Shown here: one piece after another, positions 1 to 7,913 of the stretch
How positions within the stretch are numbered: position 1 is the first letter of the stretch
Layout of the letters: each line of letters opens with the position of its first letter
Source of the DNA: Bacteroidota bacterium
GTDB taxonomy: Bacteria > Bacteroidota > Ignavibacteria > UBA10030 > UBA6906
Assembly: GCA_017860555.1 (NCBI GenBank)
Contig: JAGDMJ010000105.1
Span: forward strand, 1-9,144
Reading direction: 5' to 3'
DNA length: 9,144 nt
The notes under the pieces: model-generated
What the model saw: only the letters and a program-made list of their open reading frames with translations
What the model was told of the DNA's origin: nothing
Databases searched by the model: none
Translations under genes and position numbers: made by a program

Positions 1-504
1 TGTACGCTGCAGAATTCGGGCCAGCAAATGGTGACGCTGCAAAAGGACCTGGAATTCATGCAGTGCTACTTCGAGATCGAACGGACGCGCTTTCAGGAAG
101 CGCTCTCTATGCAGATGGAGGTCGAGCCGCAGACACTGGATGCGCAGGTGCCGAGCTTTCTCTGGCAGCCGATCGTGGAAAATTCGATCCGCCACGGCAT
201 TGCAACTTCTGCGCGCCGAGGGCGTATCATTATTCGGGCGAAACGGCACAACGGCACACTCCGGCTGGAGGTGGAGGATAACGGGACCGGTCTTGCGGAG
301 GGAGGGAGCAACCCGCGATACAAAGAAGGGATCGGCCTTGCCAACACCCGGGCGATCTTGCAGCATATCTACGGTTCTGCGCATCGTTTGGACCTGGCCA
401 ATGTTCCCGGAGGAGGCGTCGTGGTGACGTTGGAGATCCCGTTCAGGACGGCGCACAACGTTAATCATGACCATGACGGAAACGATACGGGCGGCGATCG
501 TTGA
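1..504 (+). CDS. Sensor histidine kinase, LytS/YehU type, C-terminal part (5' end outside window)
   Basis: This is the last 167 residues of a membrane-linked sensor kinase that should phosphorylate the response regulator encoded next. The frame is open to the first base and residues before the first ATG (position 28) already fit the family, so the gene starts outside the window. The phospho-accepting His motif and any membrane sensor are therefore not visible. Seen here are the post-His helix (VTLQKDLEFM...YFEIERTRF, window residues 11-31), the N box PSFLWQPIVENSIRHGI (51-67, with Glu60/Asn61 typical for Mg-ATP binding), the G1 box VEDNGTGL (91-98) and the G2 box GIGLANTRAIL (110-120). This is the order found in His_kinase plus HATPase_c proteins of the LytS class. 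The recognisable ATPase domain ends near EIPFR. The roughly 20 residues after it are polar and His/Asp-rich, and most of them are encoded within the overlap with the next gene. The stimulus sensed cannot be told. Confidence 0.93.
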   Translation, partial: CTLQNSGQQMVTLQKDLEFMQCYFEIERTRFQEALSMQMEVEPQTLDAQVPSFLWQPIVENSIRHGIATSARRGRIIIRAKRHNGTLRLEVEDNGTGLAEGGSNPRYKEGIGLANTRAILQHIYGSAHRLDLANVPGGGVVVTLEIPFRTAHNVNHDHDGNDTGGDR

Positions 505-1249
505 CGATGAAGATCTCGGCCGGCGGAAGATCAGCCGGTTGCTGAAGGAGGATGAAGAGGTCGAGATCGTTGGAGAATTTGCAGGTGGGGAGGAAGCCAT
601 CACGGTATTGCGGGAATTGAAGCCGGAGCTCCTCTACCTGGACATCAAGATGCCTGGAATCGATGGATTCACTTTTCTGCATGAAGTCTCCGCTACGTTC
701 ACTCCCATCGTGATTTTTGTCACCGCCTTTGACCAGCACGCCGTCCAGGCCTTTCAAGTGCACGCGCTCGACTATCTCTTGAAACCGTTCGATCGCGAAC
801 GATTTCAGGACTCCCTGCGGCGCGCCAAGGAGCAGGTCCACCAGCGGCGCGACGGGTCCGTCAATCAGAAGCTTATCGACCTCCTGAACGAGTCTACCCG
901 TGCACATCCTCCGGTGCCCCGCGAACGCATTATGGTAAAAACCGCTGGGCGCATTTCCTTCCTGAAAACCGACGAGATCGATTGGATCGAGGCCCAGGGA
1001 GATTATGTGCGACTCTACGCGCAGGGGAGGAAATTCCTGATCCGCGAGAAGATTGGGGAAATGGAACAGCAGTTCTCCGGCGACCGGTTCGTCCGCATCC
1101 ATCGGTCGACCATCGTCAATGTCGAGCGCATCAAAGAAATGCAGCCTCTCTTCTATGGCGAGTACGCCGTCATCCTGAACGATGGTACCCGCCTCACCCT
1201 GAGCAGATCCTTCCGGGAAAAAGTGTTCTCACGCCTCGCGCGGGCCTGA
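467..1249 (+). CDS. LytTR-family response regulator (receiver plus LytTR DNA-binding domain)
   Basis: A complete 260-residue transcription regulator, normal length for the LytR/AlgR family. The receiver domain (about residues 7-125) has the acidic pocket VDDED (12-16), the likely phosphorylated Asp59 in LYLDIKMPG, Thr86 in FVTAF, and Tyr103/Lys106-Pro107 in LDYLLKPF. A linker (about 126-152) leads to the LytTR domain (about 154-255), recognised from IDWIEAQGDYVRLY, FVRIHRSTIVN (His212-Arg213-Ser214) and LTLSRSFREKV. This fold usually binds paired direct-repeat sites in promoters. The first ATG overlaps the kinase gene by 38 nt. A second in-frame ATG at 473 is equally possible, but a later start would remove the first receiver strand. 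There is no strong Shine-Dalgarno: AGGA at 445-448 is about 18 nt away, so translational coupling to the kinase gene is likely. Its targets are unknown. The operon downstream is a candidate only by position. Confidence 0.95.
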   Translation: MTMTETIRAAIVDDEDLGRRKISRLLKEDEEVEIVGEFAGGEEAITVLRELKPELLYLDIKMPGIDGFTFLHEVSATFTPIVIFVTAFDQHAVQAFQVHALDYLLKPFDRERFQDSLRRAKEQVHQRRDGSVNQKLIDLLNESTRAHPPVPRERIMVKTAGRISFLKTDEIDWIEAQGDYVRLYAQGRKFLIREKIGEMEQQFSGDRFVRIHRSTIVNVERIKEMQPLFYGEYAVILNDGTRLTLSRSFREKVFSRLARA

Positions 1250-1302
1250 GGTTGTCTGTAGTGCAAGACAATCACAACGGGCCACAGAGAGTTGTCTTTG
1301 TG
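1250..1302 (+). terminator. Possible transcription terminator or competing hairpins after the regulator gene
   Basis: Directly after the stop codon, GGTTGTCT (1250-1257) can pair with AGACAATC (1266-1273), giving 8 bp with one G-T pair and an 8-nt loop. Next, CACAGAGA (1283-1290) pairs with TCTTTGTG (1295-1302), giving 8 bp with one wobble and the loop GTTG. The second copy of TTGTCT (1292-1297) could instead pair with AGACAA (1266-1271), so the structures exclude one another. There is no clear T run after either stem, only C/T-rich sequence further on. The terminator role is therefore a guess from position. Confidence 0.3.
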
Positions 1303-1432
1303 CCTTCCGCGGCTGATCTCTCCTTTTCTCTCCTGCAACTCGACCCGCTTATCCAGCACTTCGTCGCAAATTCTCTGGTTTGCCGCAACTCCTGAGATCT
1401 CATCTTCGTCATCATTGTGAGTGACCGCCGTC

Positions 1433-1452
1433 TTTCAGGATTTTTCCTGGAG
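1433..1452 (+). other. Short hairpin in the upstream region of the receptor gene
   Basis: CAGGA (1436-1440) and TCCTG (1445-1449) form a perfect 5-bp stem around a TTTT loop. With two G-T wobbles the stem extends to 8 bp (1433-1452). It lies about 140 nt before the receptor start. It could be part of a 5' leader or an operator, but a structure this small is expected by chance in a region of this size. Confidence 0.2.
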
Positions 1453-1578
1453 AAGCAATTCGTGCGGGGGCCTGCAACACCTTCCTAAAGACGTTTCCCT
1501 ACCAACGTAACCTTTCGTGCTCTTTCGTTGCGGTCGAGGCGAAGGCAGGATAGTGCTTTCTATCTCAATCACGCTCGC

Positions 1579-1584
1579 AAGGAG
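1579..1584 (+). promoter_or_regulatory. Shine-Dalgarno site that sets the start of the TonB-dependent receptor
   Basis: AAGGAG lies 6 nt before the ATG at 1591, ideal spacing. The reading frame is open 63 nt further upstream to a TTG at 1528, but that extension is Arg-rich and would put extra residues before a clear signal peptide. ATG 1591 is therefore the start. Confidence 0.8.
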
Positions 1585-1590
1585 AATACC

Positions 1591-4500
1591 ATGCAACGCA
1601 AGGTCCTTCTGGCTCTGCTTGTCTTCCTGTTGCCCGCAATGGTCTTTGCGGCAGGGACAGTCAGAGGCAAAGTCATCGACAAAGGATCCGGTGAAGTCCT
1701 CATCGGGACCAACGTGTCGATTGCTGGCACCACACTGGGTGCAGCAACCGATGTCAACGGTGAATACACCATTCTGAACGTACCTGTCGGCGTTATCACC
1801 CTTCGGGCGACACGAATCGGCTACACCCCCGTCACGGTGTCGAACCTCCGCGTCAACAACGACCTGACCACCTATCAGGACTTCGTCCTCGAAAGCGAAG
1901 CGGTGGCGCTTCAGGCGATCGAAATTGTTGCTGAAAAGCCCCTGGTCAACCGGAGCGCCACCAATGCGGTGCGGATCGTGACGAACGAGGACATTGCCGC
2001 TCTTCCTGTGCGCGGGATCAACAATATTCTTGCGCTCTCGCCTGGTGTCGTGGTTCAGGACAACACGGTTTTCATCCGCGGCGGACGTCTCGATGAGGTG
2101 GGATACTATCTGGACGGGGTCTCGATCACCAACCCGGTTATGGGCGGCCGTGCGGTGACGCTTGTGCAGGACGCCATCGAGGAGATCCAGGTGCAGGCCG
2201 GCGGGTACAACGCGGAGTTCGGCGGTGCGAACTCCGGCATTATCCAGCAGTCCCTGAGGACGGGAACTGTGGATTGGAAGGCTTCACTGCAGTTCGCAAC
2301 GGATAACATCTCCTTTCAACCGAAGTCGGAAGCCTTCTCGGGAGACCAGCGTCTGGGAGCTTACTGGTATGGATACAATGAGCTCACGGGAACGGTAAGC
2401 GGGCCGATCTTCGACGAGCGGTTCAAGCTCTTTGGACTCTTCAACTACGTCTACAACCGGGATCAGGCTCCCCAACCCTATCCCGGGATCAGCATTGGCA
2501 CCCTCGTTGGCGAAACGGGTGACGTGGTAAACATGGAATATCCAGGTGGTCCATTGCTGAAGAACTCGGCTGAGCTGTACAATTACACTGCCACGATCAC
2601 CATGGATTTGAAACCGATTGCGTTGCGGTTTGCTGGGACCTATACAACCGGGACGTCGTTTAATCCCTACAATACACACCGGAATTCCGGATCGATCGCC
2701 AATATACTGAACGGAGGACGCGTTGAGGAGATTGATACCTACAACGGTTCGGGAAGCCTGAAGCTGACTCACCTGCTGAATCCCACAACGTACTATGACA
2801 TTACCTTCGGCTATTTTTTCCAGAGCCAGAAGAATCTGGATCCTATCCTGAGGAACGACTTCCTAGCGTATGGCGACAGTATCGCCAATGCTGAAGCAGG
2901 GATCGTGTGGGAGCGGACCGCGGCGGACATTACCAGCGGCCAGGTGGGTCGTTACATACGTCCGACCCGCAAGATCGTCATGGGCTTCCCATTCAACGCG
3001 CCCGGCGATGTTCTGGCAGGATACCAGAAAATCAAGCGGCAGAATATCTCCATCACGGGCTCATTGACCACCCAGATCGGCAGCGAGCACGCGGTCAAGG
3101 TCGGTGGCGACTACCAGCGCTACACCTTGCGCAACTATGCGTGGACGAGCGATCAGGTCTTTTCGCTTGCCAATCTGTTGAATACCAATGCCGCGCTCCC
3201 GGACGGCGATCCGAACAAGGTGACATCGGAGCAGGTGCTCATCAATGCCGGGGCGAACAATTTCGGATATGATGTCTGGGGGAATGAAATTGATGGCAAT
3301 GGCATTGAAGCTCCCAAGCAACCGGTGTTTGCCTCTGCCTACATCCAGGATAAGATCGAGTTCAGAGATCTCATCCTCAACATCGGGCTCCGGTACGACT
3401 ACATCCATACCGACAACAAGGCCTTTGTTGATCCGGCTCATCCCGAGCTCACGATCAATCATCAAACCGGCGAGATTGACCCTGCAGGTCTTGTGGATGT
3501 TGCTCCGTTCCACGGTGTTAGCCCAAGGATCGGTCTTTCGTTCCCGGTCACCGAGCGCACGGTCTTCCATACGCAATTCGGGCAGTTCGTGCAGCAATCA
3601 CGGTTGCGCGACATCTTCCAGGGGCTCTACCTGACGGCCGCCAACGTGCGCGGCGGCTTCTTCATCGGCACACCGGTCGGATTCGACGTCCGTCCCACCC
3701 GAACCACGCAATATGAGATTGGCTTCACACAGCAGGTAGCCGACTTCGCCTCAGTGGATATCACCGGCTACTACAAAGACATCAAAGATCAAGTGGTCTA
3801 TTCACAGCAGAGCACCGGCCAGGGCTCGCCACTCGGTGCGTATTACATCTTCACCAACGGTGATTTCGCCACAACGAAAGGGTTCGAGGTCACATTTGCC
3901 ATGCGGCGGATGCAACGGGTGCTGGTCAATGCCTCTTTCACCTTCCAGGATGCCCGGGGAACGGGATCGTATCCCAACTCCAACCGCGGCATCGTGGGCG
4001 CTCCGCTGGATAACGTGACACTCTTTACCCCTGTCTACATTGCACCGCTGGAGTACAACAACGCCTTCCGCGGCAACATCAATGTGGACTACCGCTTCGG
4101 AAGAGATGATGGCGGACCGATCCTCCAGGAACTGGGTGCCTCGGCGTTGCTCACGTTCAACTCCGGACATCCATTCACCCGGGGCGTCGGCGGAGCTGAT
4201 CTGGAGGGGGAAGCGCGCAGCCGGCAGCCGATTGAACCGCTCAATGCATCGACCACACCCTGGATTTTCCAGGTGGACCTGCGTGTGGACAAGACATTCT
4301 GGTTGACTGATCGCCTGGCACTGAATGCTTCGGTGTTCGTGATCAATCTGTTTGATACCAGGAACACCCAGAACGTCTTCCTGCGGACAGGCACCACCAA
4401 CGATGACGGGTACCTGAGCGATCCGGCGCTTGGCCAGCCCTTGATCAACACCTATGGGCCACAATACGAAGCGCTCTATCGTGCCATCAACATCGATTAC

Positions 4501-4596
4501 TATGAGCGATATCAGAATGCGCCGTCCCTGAGTACTGTGCCCTATTTCTACGGTCCACCGCGGCAGATTCGGCTCGCCCTCCGGCTGGAATACTGA
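1591..4596 (+). CDS. TonB-dependent outer-membrane receptor with N-terminal carboxypeptidase-regulatory-like domain
   Basis: A 1001-residue outer-membrane active transporter that should import a ligand using energy from TonB/ExbBD. A signal peptide (1-20, ending AMVFA) is followed by a beta-sandwich CarboxypepD_reg-like domain (about 22-100, with GTVRGKVIDKGSGE and TDVNGEYTILNVPVG). Next come a TonB-box-like stretch IEIVAEKP (110-117) and a plug domain (about 120-225) with LSPGVV, FIRGGR, YYLDGVSITNP (Asp175) and GGYNAEFGGANSG. The rest is a beta-barrel rich in alternating aromatic strands. It ends in RQIRLALRLEY, a terminal aromatic as expected for recognition by the BAM machinery. The SusC signature after the plug is absent, so this is not a SusC glycan importer. 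The type resembles receptors common in Ignavibacteria-like genomes. It is the first gene of a probable three-gene operon, with 20 nt to the next start. The ligand is unknown and cannot be read from the sequence. Confidence 0.94.
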   Translation: MQRKVLLALLVFLLPAMVFAAGTVRGKVIDKGSGEVLIGTNVSIAGTTLGAATDVNGEYTILNVPVGVITLRATRIGYTPVTVSNLRVNNDLTTYQDFVLESEAVALQAIEIVAEKPLVNRSATNAVRIVTNEDIAALPVRGINNILALSPGVVVQDNTVFIRGGRLDEVGYYLDGVSITNPVMGGRAVTLVQDAIEEIQVQAGGYNAEFGGANSGIIQQSLRTGTVDWKASLQFATDNISFQPKSEAFSGDQRLGAYWYGYNELTGTVSGPIFDERFKLFGLFNYVYNRDQAPQPYPGISIGTLVGETGDVVNMEYPGGPLLKNSAELYNYTATITMDLKPIALRFAGTYTTGTSFNPYNTHRNSGSIANILNGGRVEEIDTYNGSGSLKLTHLLNPTTYYDITFGYFFQSQKNLDPILRNDFLAYGDSIANAEAGIVWERTAADITSGQVGRYIRPTRKIVMGFPFNAPGDVLAGYQKIKRQNISITGSLTTQIGSEHAVKVGGDYQRYTLRNYAWTSDQVFSLANLLNTNAALPDGDPNKVTSEQVLINAGANNFGYDVWGNEIDGNGIEAPKQPVFASAYIQDKIEFRDLILNIGLRYDYIHTDNKAFVDPAHPELTINHQTGEIDPAGLVDVAPFHGVSPRIGLSFPVTERTVFHTQFGQFVQQSRLRDIFQGLYLTAANVRGGFFIGTPVGFDVRPTRTTQYEIGFTQQVADFASVDITGYYKDIKDQVVYSQQSTGQGSPLGAYYIFTNGDFATTKGFEVTFAMRRMQRVLVNASFTFQDARGTGSYPNSNRGIVGAPLDNVTLFTPVYIAPLEYNNAFRGNINVDYRFGRDDGGPILQELGASALLTFNSGHPFTRGVGGADLEGEARSRQPIEPLNASTTPWIFQVDLRVDKTFWLTDRLALNASVFVINLFDTRNTQNVFLRTGTTNDDGYLSDPALGQPLINTYGPQYEALYRAINIDYYERYQNAPSLSTVPYFYGPPRQIRLALRLEY

Positions 4597-4616
4597 ACTA
4601 ATGGGAGAGAAAATTC

Positions 4617-7600
4617 ATGAAACGATTACCTTACCTGTTGCGTGTCTGCATGGTTCTCCTGTCGGCATTCACGGCCATGACTGCAGACGGTGCGGAGAAG
4701 AACACGGAAGGGAAGAAAGCAGACGCAAACACTGTTCCGGTGTCGAAGGTGACCGGTACCCCGGTGGTCACCTTTCTCAACATCAACAGTATATCCACCC
4801 CACTGCGGAGCAACGGCATAGCGGATATCAATGTTCAACAGAATAATTCGGGCTTGATCTTCCCCAAGGGGAGCGGCAAGTCACCCATCTACGAATCCGG
4901 CTTCCTCTGGGGAGCGAAGGTGAGCGGAGACCCTCAACCGAGAGTGGGTGGCTCATCATACTCCTCAGGACTGCAGCCGGGAAAAATCCTCTCGCCCGGG
5001 GTTGCCGAGGATCCCAATCTGCCCAAGAACCGTATCTACCGGGTGCGGCCTGATTACAGAAGCGGGGATCTCACCTCCGAAATCGCCGATGAAGGCATAT
5101 CGGCCGCTGAGATTCGGGCGCAATATGAACTGGACTGGAATGAATGGCCTGTGGCCGATGGTGCTCCGTTCAACGATGTAGACAGCAACGGGGTGTACGA
5201 TCCATCCGTGGACATTCCGGGTGTTTCGGGAGCGGATCAGACGGTCTGGTTCGTGACCAACGATCTGAACCCAACGAACGTGGCCAACCTCTACGGGGCT
5301 CAACCGCTCGGGATCGAGTGTCAATTCACGATCTGGGCCTACTCGCAACAGGGTGCACTCGGCAGCATGATCTTCAAAAACTACCTGATCATCAACAAGA
5401 GCAACCAGACGTTTGACAGCATGTATGTCTGCCAGTGGGCAGACCCTGATCTGGGAAATGCCGAAGATGATCTTGCGGGATGTGACACGACGCTGAGTCT
5501 CGGATACATCTACAATTCGAACAACGTGGATGCCAGCTACAATGAGTTGCCTCCACCTTCCGCAGGTTTCGATTTCTTCCAGGGCCCGCGCGTGGCTTCA
5601 CCTGGAGATACGACCTTTTTCAGGGGTCATCGGATCGGCGGGTATAAGAGCCTGCCGATGACAGCATTTTTCTACTTCATCAAACAAGATCCGTTCCTGG
5701 CCGACCCGACATTGAAGGATCCCGCGGGTTCGGTCCAGATGTATAATTTCATGCGCGGACGGATTGGGCTGACCGGTCAGCTGTTTGAAGATCCGGATGG
5801 AAATCCGAGCACTTTCACCCTGACGGGTGACCCTCAGGCCGGAACGGGATGGGTGGACGGGCGGCAATTCGGGGCCGGTGACCGGCGCATAGGACTCTCT
5901 TCAGGACCCTTCGCGATGGCTCCGGGCGACACGCAGGAAGTTGTCGTGGCAGAGATTGCTGCGGGAGCAATTCCTGGCGTGGATCGCCTTTCCGCAGTTG
6001 GCCTCCTGAAATTCTTTGACAGAGTGGCCCAGCAGTCCTATAACAATAACTTTGAGCTCCCATCCCCGCCTCCTCCGCCCAAAACGACGGCAAGCGAACT
6101 CGATCGGGAAATCGTGCTCGACTGGGGAAAGAACACCGGGCAGGTGGCGGCCACGGAGAACTGGGACGTCCGCGGTTTCAAGTTTCAGGGCTATAACGTC
6201 TATCAGCTTCCTTCAGCTTCTGCAACCGTTGAAGATGCCAAGAGAATCACAACCTACGATGTTGCAGGGGATGGGATCACCAGAATACAAAGCCCCGTGT
6301 TCGACCCGGTGAGCGGCGTGGTGATGAACAAGGTGGTCCAGTTTGGAACGGATAGCGGTCTCAAGCACTTCATCACGATCACCGGTGATGCCCTCAATGG
6401 AGGGAACCCGTTGATCAATGGGATCAAGTACTACTTCGCGGTCACTGCCTACAGTTACAGTCCCGACCCGAACGCCGTGCCGAACAACCTGGAAACCCCA
6501 CTCTCCATTCTCACGGTGGTTCCCCATGGTCCCGGACCCGGTCAGCGGTATGAAGGCGTTGGTGGTGATACGATCCAAGCCATCACTCACGAGGGACCCA
6601 GCGATGGCAGTGTGATCCCGATTATTGTGGATCCCTCGAAGTTGACAGGGCATACATACAGCGTTATGTTCTCGTCCCCAGGGGAATCTGTAACGTGGAA
6701 ACTGGTGGACAATACGACGCGGGATACGTTGCTGAGAAATCAGGACAACCAGACCGATGATCAGAGCTATGTTGTTGTCCACGGAATGCAGGTGAAAGTC
6801 ACGGGGCCTGTGCCCGGGATGAAGTCTTGGTCAATCCCGAGCGGGACGCGACGGTTCTCGCCGGTCGGTGGCTTCCCCGGACTCGGGCTTGAAGGATTCA
6901 GCACTACTGCCGATCCCGAGGCGTATGACCCCGAGAACGGTACAATCGGCATGGCGGGGAATTTCGCCTTCGGGGGCATTGGCACAACACTGCAGGCGTC
7001 GGATTACCGGAATGTCCTCCTGAAGATCGCCAGGGTGGACGCGACTCTCTGGGATCCGAATGCGACCGCGGCCGACACGAACTACTCGCGAGCGTACCGG
7101 TATCTGCGTGCAGCCGGGTCACCCGCCGCAAAACCCGAATTTGCTCCCTGGATCGTCAATCCGGGAACCGGGTATCCTTATCAAGGCTACGATTACTCCG
7201 TCCCATTCTCGGCCTGGGATATGGAGACCACGCCACCGACACGGCTGGCGGTGGGTTGCTTTGAAAACAATGTGGAAGAGGGCACTGTGGATGGCCGCTA
7301 CTGGCCCAATGACACAAACGGAGACAACAGTGTAGCCCGGGAGTTCGCGTTCATTTTCAAGAGCCCTTACACCGGCGACAATCCTGATCCGGCGCTGCAG
7401 GTGAATCTGTCGAACAACTCCTCGACACCGTTGATGTGGGTAATGACGGTTGCCCGGCGCAATGACCCACCCTGGTCTGAAACGACGGCGGATGAGTTCC
7501 TGATCCAGGCGAATCATATCAATACCCCTGCGGATGTGTTCACGTGGACTGCTCCAGGAGTTACCAATGATCCTGCTCTGGCGCAGGCGGACATCAGTAT

Positions 7601-7913
7601 GATCAATGCTTTTCCCAATCCGTATTACGGCGTGAACACCGAGGAGTTGAACAAATATCAGCGCTTCATCACTTTCAGCCATCTGCCTGCCGAGGCCGAT
7701 ATCAAGATTTTCAACCTGGCTGGTGTCATGGTGCGCCGTATCCAGAAGAGCAGCACCAGCGTGTTCGAGCGGTGGGATTTGAACAACGACTCGGGTTTGC
7801 CGGTTGGCAGCGGCCTCTACATCGTGCACATTACGATGCCGGGCGTGGGAGGGGCGACCAAAATACTCAAGGTAGCCATAGTCCAGGAGCAACAGATCCT
7901 GGATCGGTATTGA
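4617..7913 (+). CDS. Large secreted multidomain protein with T9SS type A-like C-terminal sorting domain, function unknown
   Basis: A 1098-residue exported protein. ATG 4617 is preceded by GGGAG (4603-4607) at 9 nt. The signal peptide covers about residues 1-26; Cys11 lies too early, and in the wrong context, for a lipobox. The first 480 residues match a pattern I recall from T9SS cargo of FCB bacteria: FPKGSGKSPIYESGFLWGAK, an EF-hand-like loop DVDSNGVYD (187-195), and an acidic block with DPDLGNAEDDLAGCDT (276-291). A proline tract (484-488) leads to a fibronectin-III-like domain (about 490-635: GYNVYQ at 525, YYFAVTAYSY at 605). A further beta-rich region (about 640-960, DPSKLTGHTYSVMF) follows. 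The C-terminal domain (about 995-1098) has FPNPYYG at 999, IKIFNLAGVMVRRI, GSGLYIVHI and TKILKVAIV, as in type A sorting domains. The mature protein has only four Cys (235, 272, 289, 881). No catalytic motif is seen. Its place between a receptor and a PorV-like gene suggests a surface-exposed role. Confidence 0.9.
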   Translation: MKRLPYLLRVCMVLLSAFTAMTADGAEKNTEGKKADANTVPVSKVTGTPVVTFLNINSISTPLRSNGIADINVQQNNSGLIFPKGSGKSPIYESGFLWGAKVSGDPQPRVGGSSYSSGLQPGKILSPGVAEDPNLPKNRIYRVRPDYRSGDLTSEIADEGISAAEIRAQYELDWNEWPVADGAPFNDVDSNGVYDPSVDIPGVSGADQTVWFVTNDLNPTNVANLYGAQPLGIECQFTIWAYSQQGALGSMIFKNYLIINKSNQTFDSMYVCQWADPDLGNAEDDLAGCDTTLSLGYIYNSNNVDASYNELPPPSAGFDFFQGPRVASPGDTTFFRGHRIGGYKSLPMTAFFYFIKQDPFLADPTLKDPAGSVQMYNFMRGRIGLTGQLFEDPDGNPSTFTLTGDPQAGTGWVDGRQFGAGDRRIGLSSGPFAMAPGDTQEVVVAEIAAGAIPGVDRLSAVGLLKFFDRVAQQSYNNNFELPSPPPPPKTTASELDREIVLDWGKNTGQVAATENWDVRGFKFQGYNVYQLPSASATVEDAKRITTYDVAGDGITRIQSPVFDPVSGVVMNKVVQFGTDSGLKHFITITGDALNGGNPLINGIKYYFAVTAYSYSPDPNAVPNNLETPLSILTVVPHGPGPGQRYEGVGGDTIQAITHEGPSDGSVIPIIVDPSKLTGHTYSVMFSSPGESVTWKLVDNTTRDTLLRNQDNQTDDQSYVVVHGMQVKVTGPVPGMKSWSIPSGTRRFSPVGGFPGLGLEGFSTTADPEAYDPENGTIGMAGNFAFGGIGTTLQASDYRNVLLKIARVDATLWDPNATAADTNYSRAYRYLRAAGSPAAKPEFAPWIVNPGTGYPYQGYDYSVPFSAWDMETTPPTRLAVGCFENNVEEGTVDGRYWPNDTNGDNSVAREFAFIFKSPYTGDNPDPALQVNLSNNSSTPLMWVMTVARRNDPPWSETTADEFLIQANHINTPADVFTWTAPGVTNDPALAQADISMINAFPNPYYGVNTEELNKYQRFITFSHLPAEADIKIFNLAGVMVRRIQKSSTSVFERWDLNNDSGLPVGSGLYIVHITMPGVGGATKILKVAIVQEQQILDRY

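Larger units (their letters stand above)
1250..1590 (+). other. Intergenic region between the two-component genes and the receptor operon
   Basis: These 341 bases contain no credible gene; frames that stay open across part of it show no family features. Visible are overlapping hairpins right after the regulator stop (1250-1302), a pure pyrimidine tract (1317-1334), a small hairpin (1433-1452) and the Shine-Dalgarno of the receptor gene at the end. It should hold the promoter of the downstream operon, but I find neither a convincing sigma-70 pair nor a clean Bacteroidetes-type TAnnTTTG element. The best weak sigma-70-like match is TTGCGG (1528-1533) with TAGTGC (1551-1556) at 17 nt spacing, which is poor. 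Confidence 0.7.

Noticed and set aside
1491..1508. Inverted repeat ACGTT-N8-AACGT as an operator.
   Set aside because: Five-base arms with an arbitrary spacer are expected by chance in a 341-nt region, and no second copy is seen.
1528..1556. Sigma-70-like promoter TTGCGG - 17 nt - TAGTGC.
   Set aside because: Both boxes match the consensus poorly, and FCB bacteria often use a different consensus, so I do not annotate it.
1528..1590. Upstream TTG start extending the receptor by 21 residues.
   Set aside because: The extension is Arg-rich and lies before an obvious signal peptide, while ATG 1591 has an AAGGAG site at 6 nt.
1591..4596. SusC-type glycan receptor, with the next gene as SusD.
   Set aside because: The SusC post-plug signature is missing, and the next product has neither a lipobox nor a SusD-like helical (TPR) sequence; it is beta-rich with a sorting domain.
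4617..4649. Cys11 of the secreted protein as a lipoprotein cysteine.
   Set aside because: It sits inside the early hydrophobic segment after Arg9-Val10, without a lipobox. The protein more likely has an ordinary signal peptide cleaved near residue 26.
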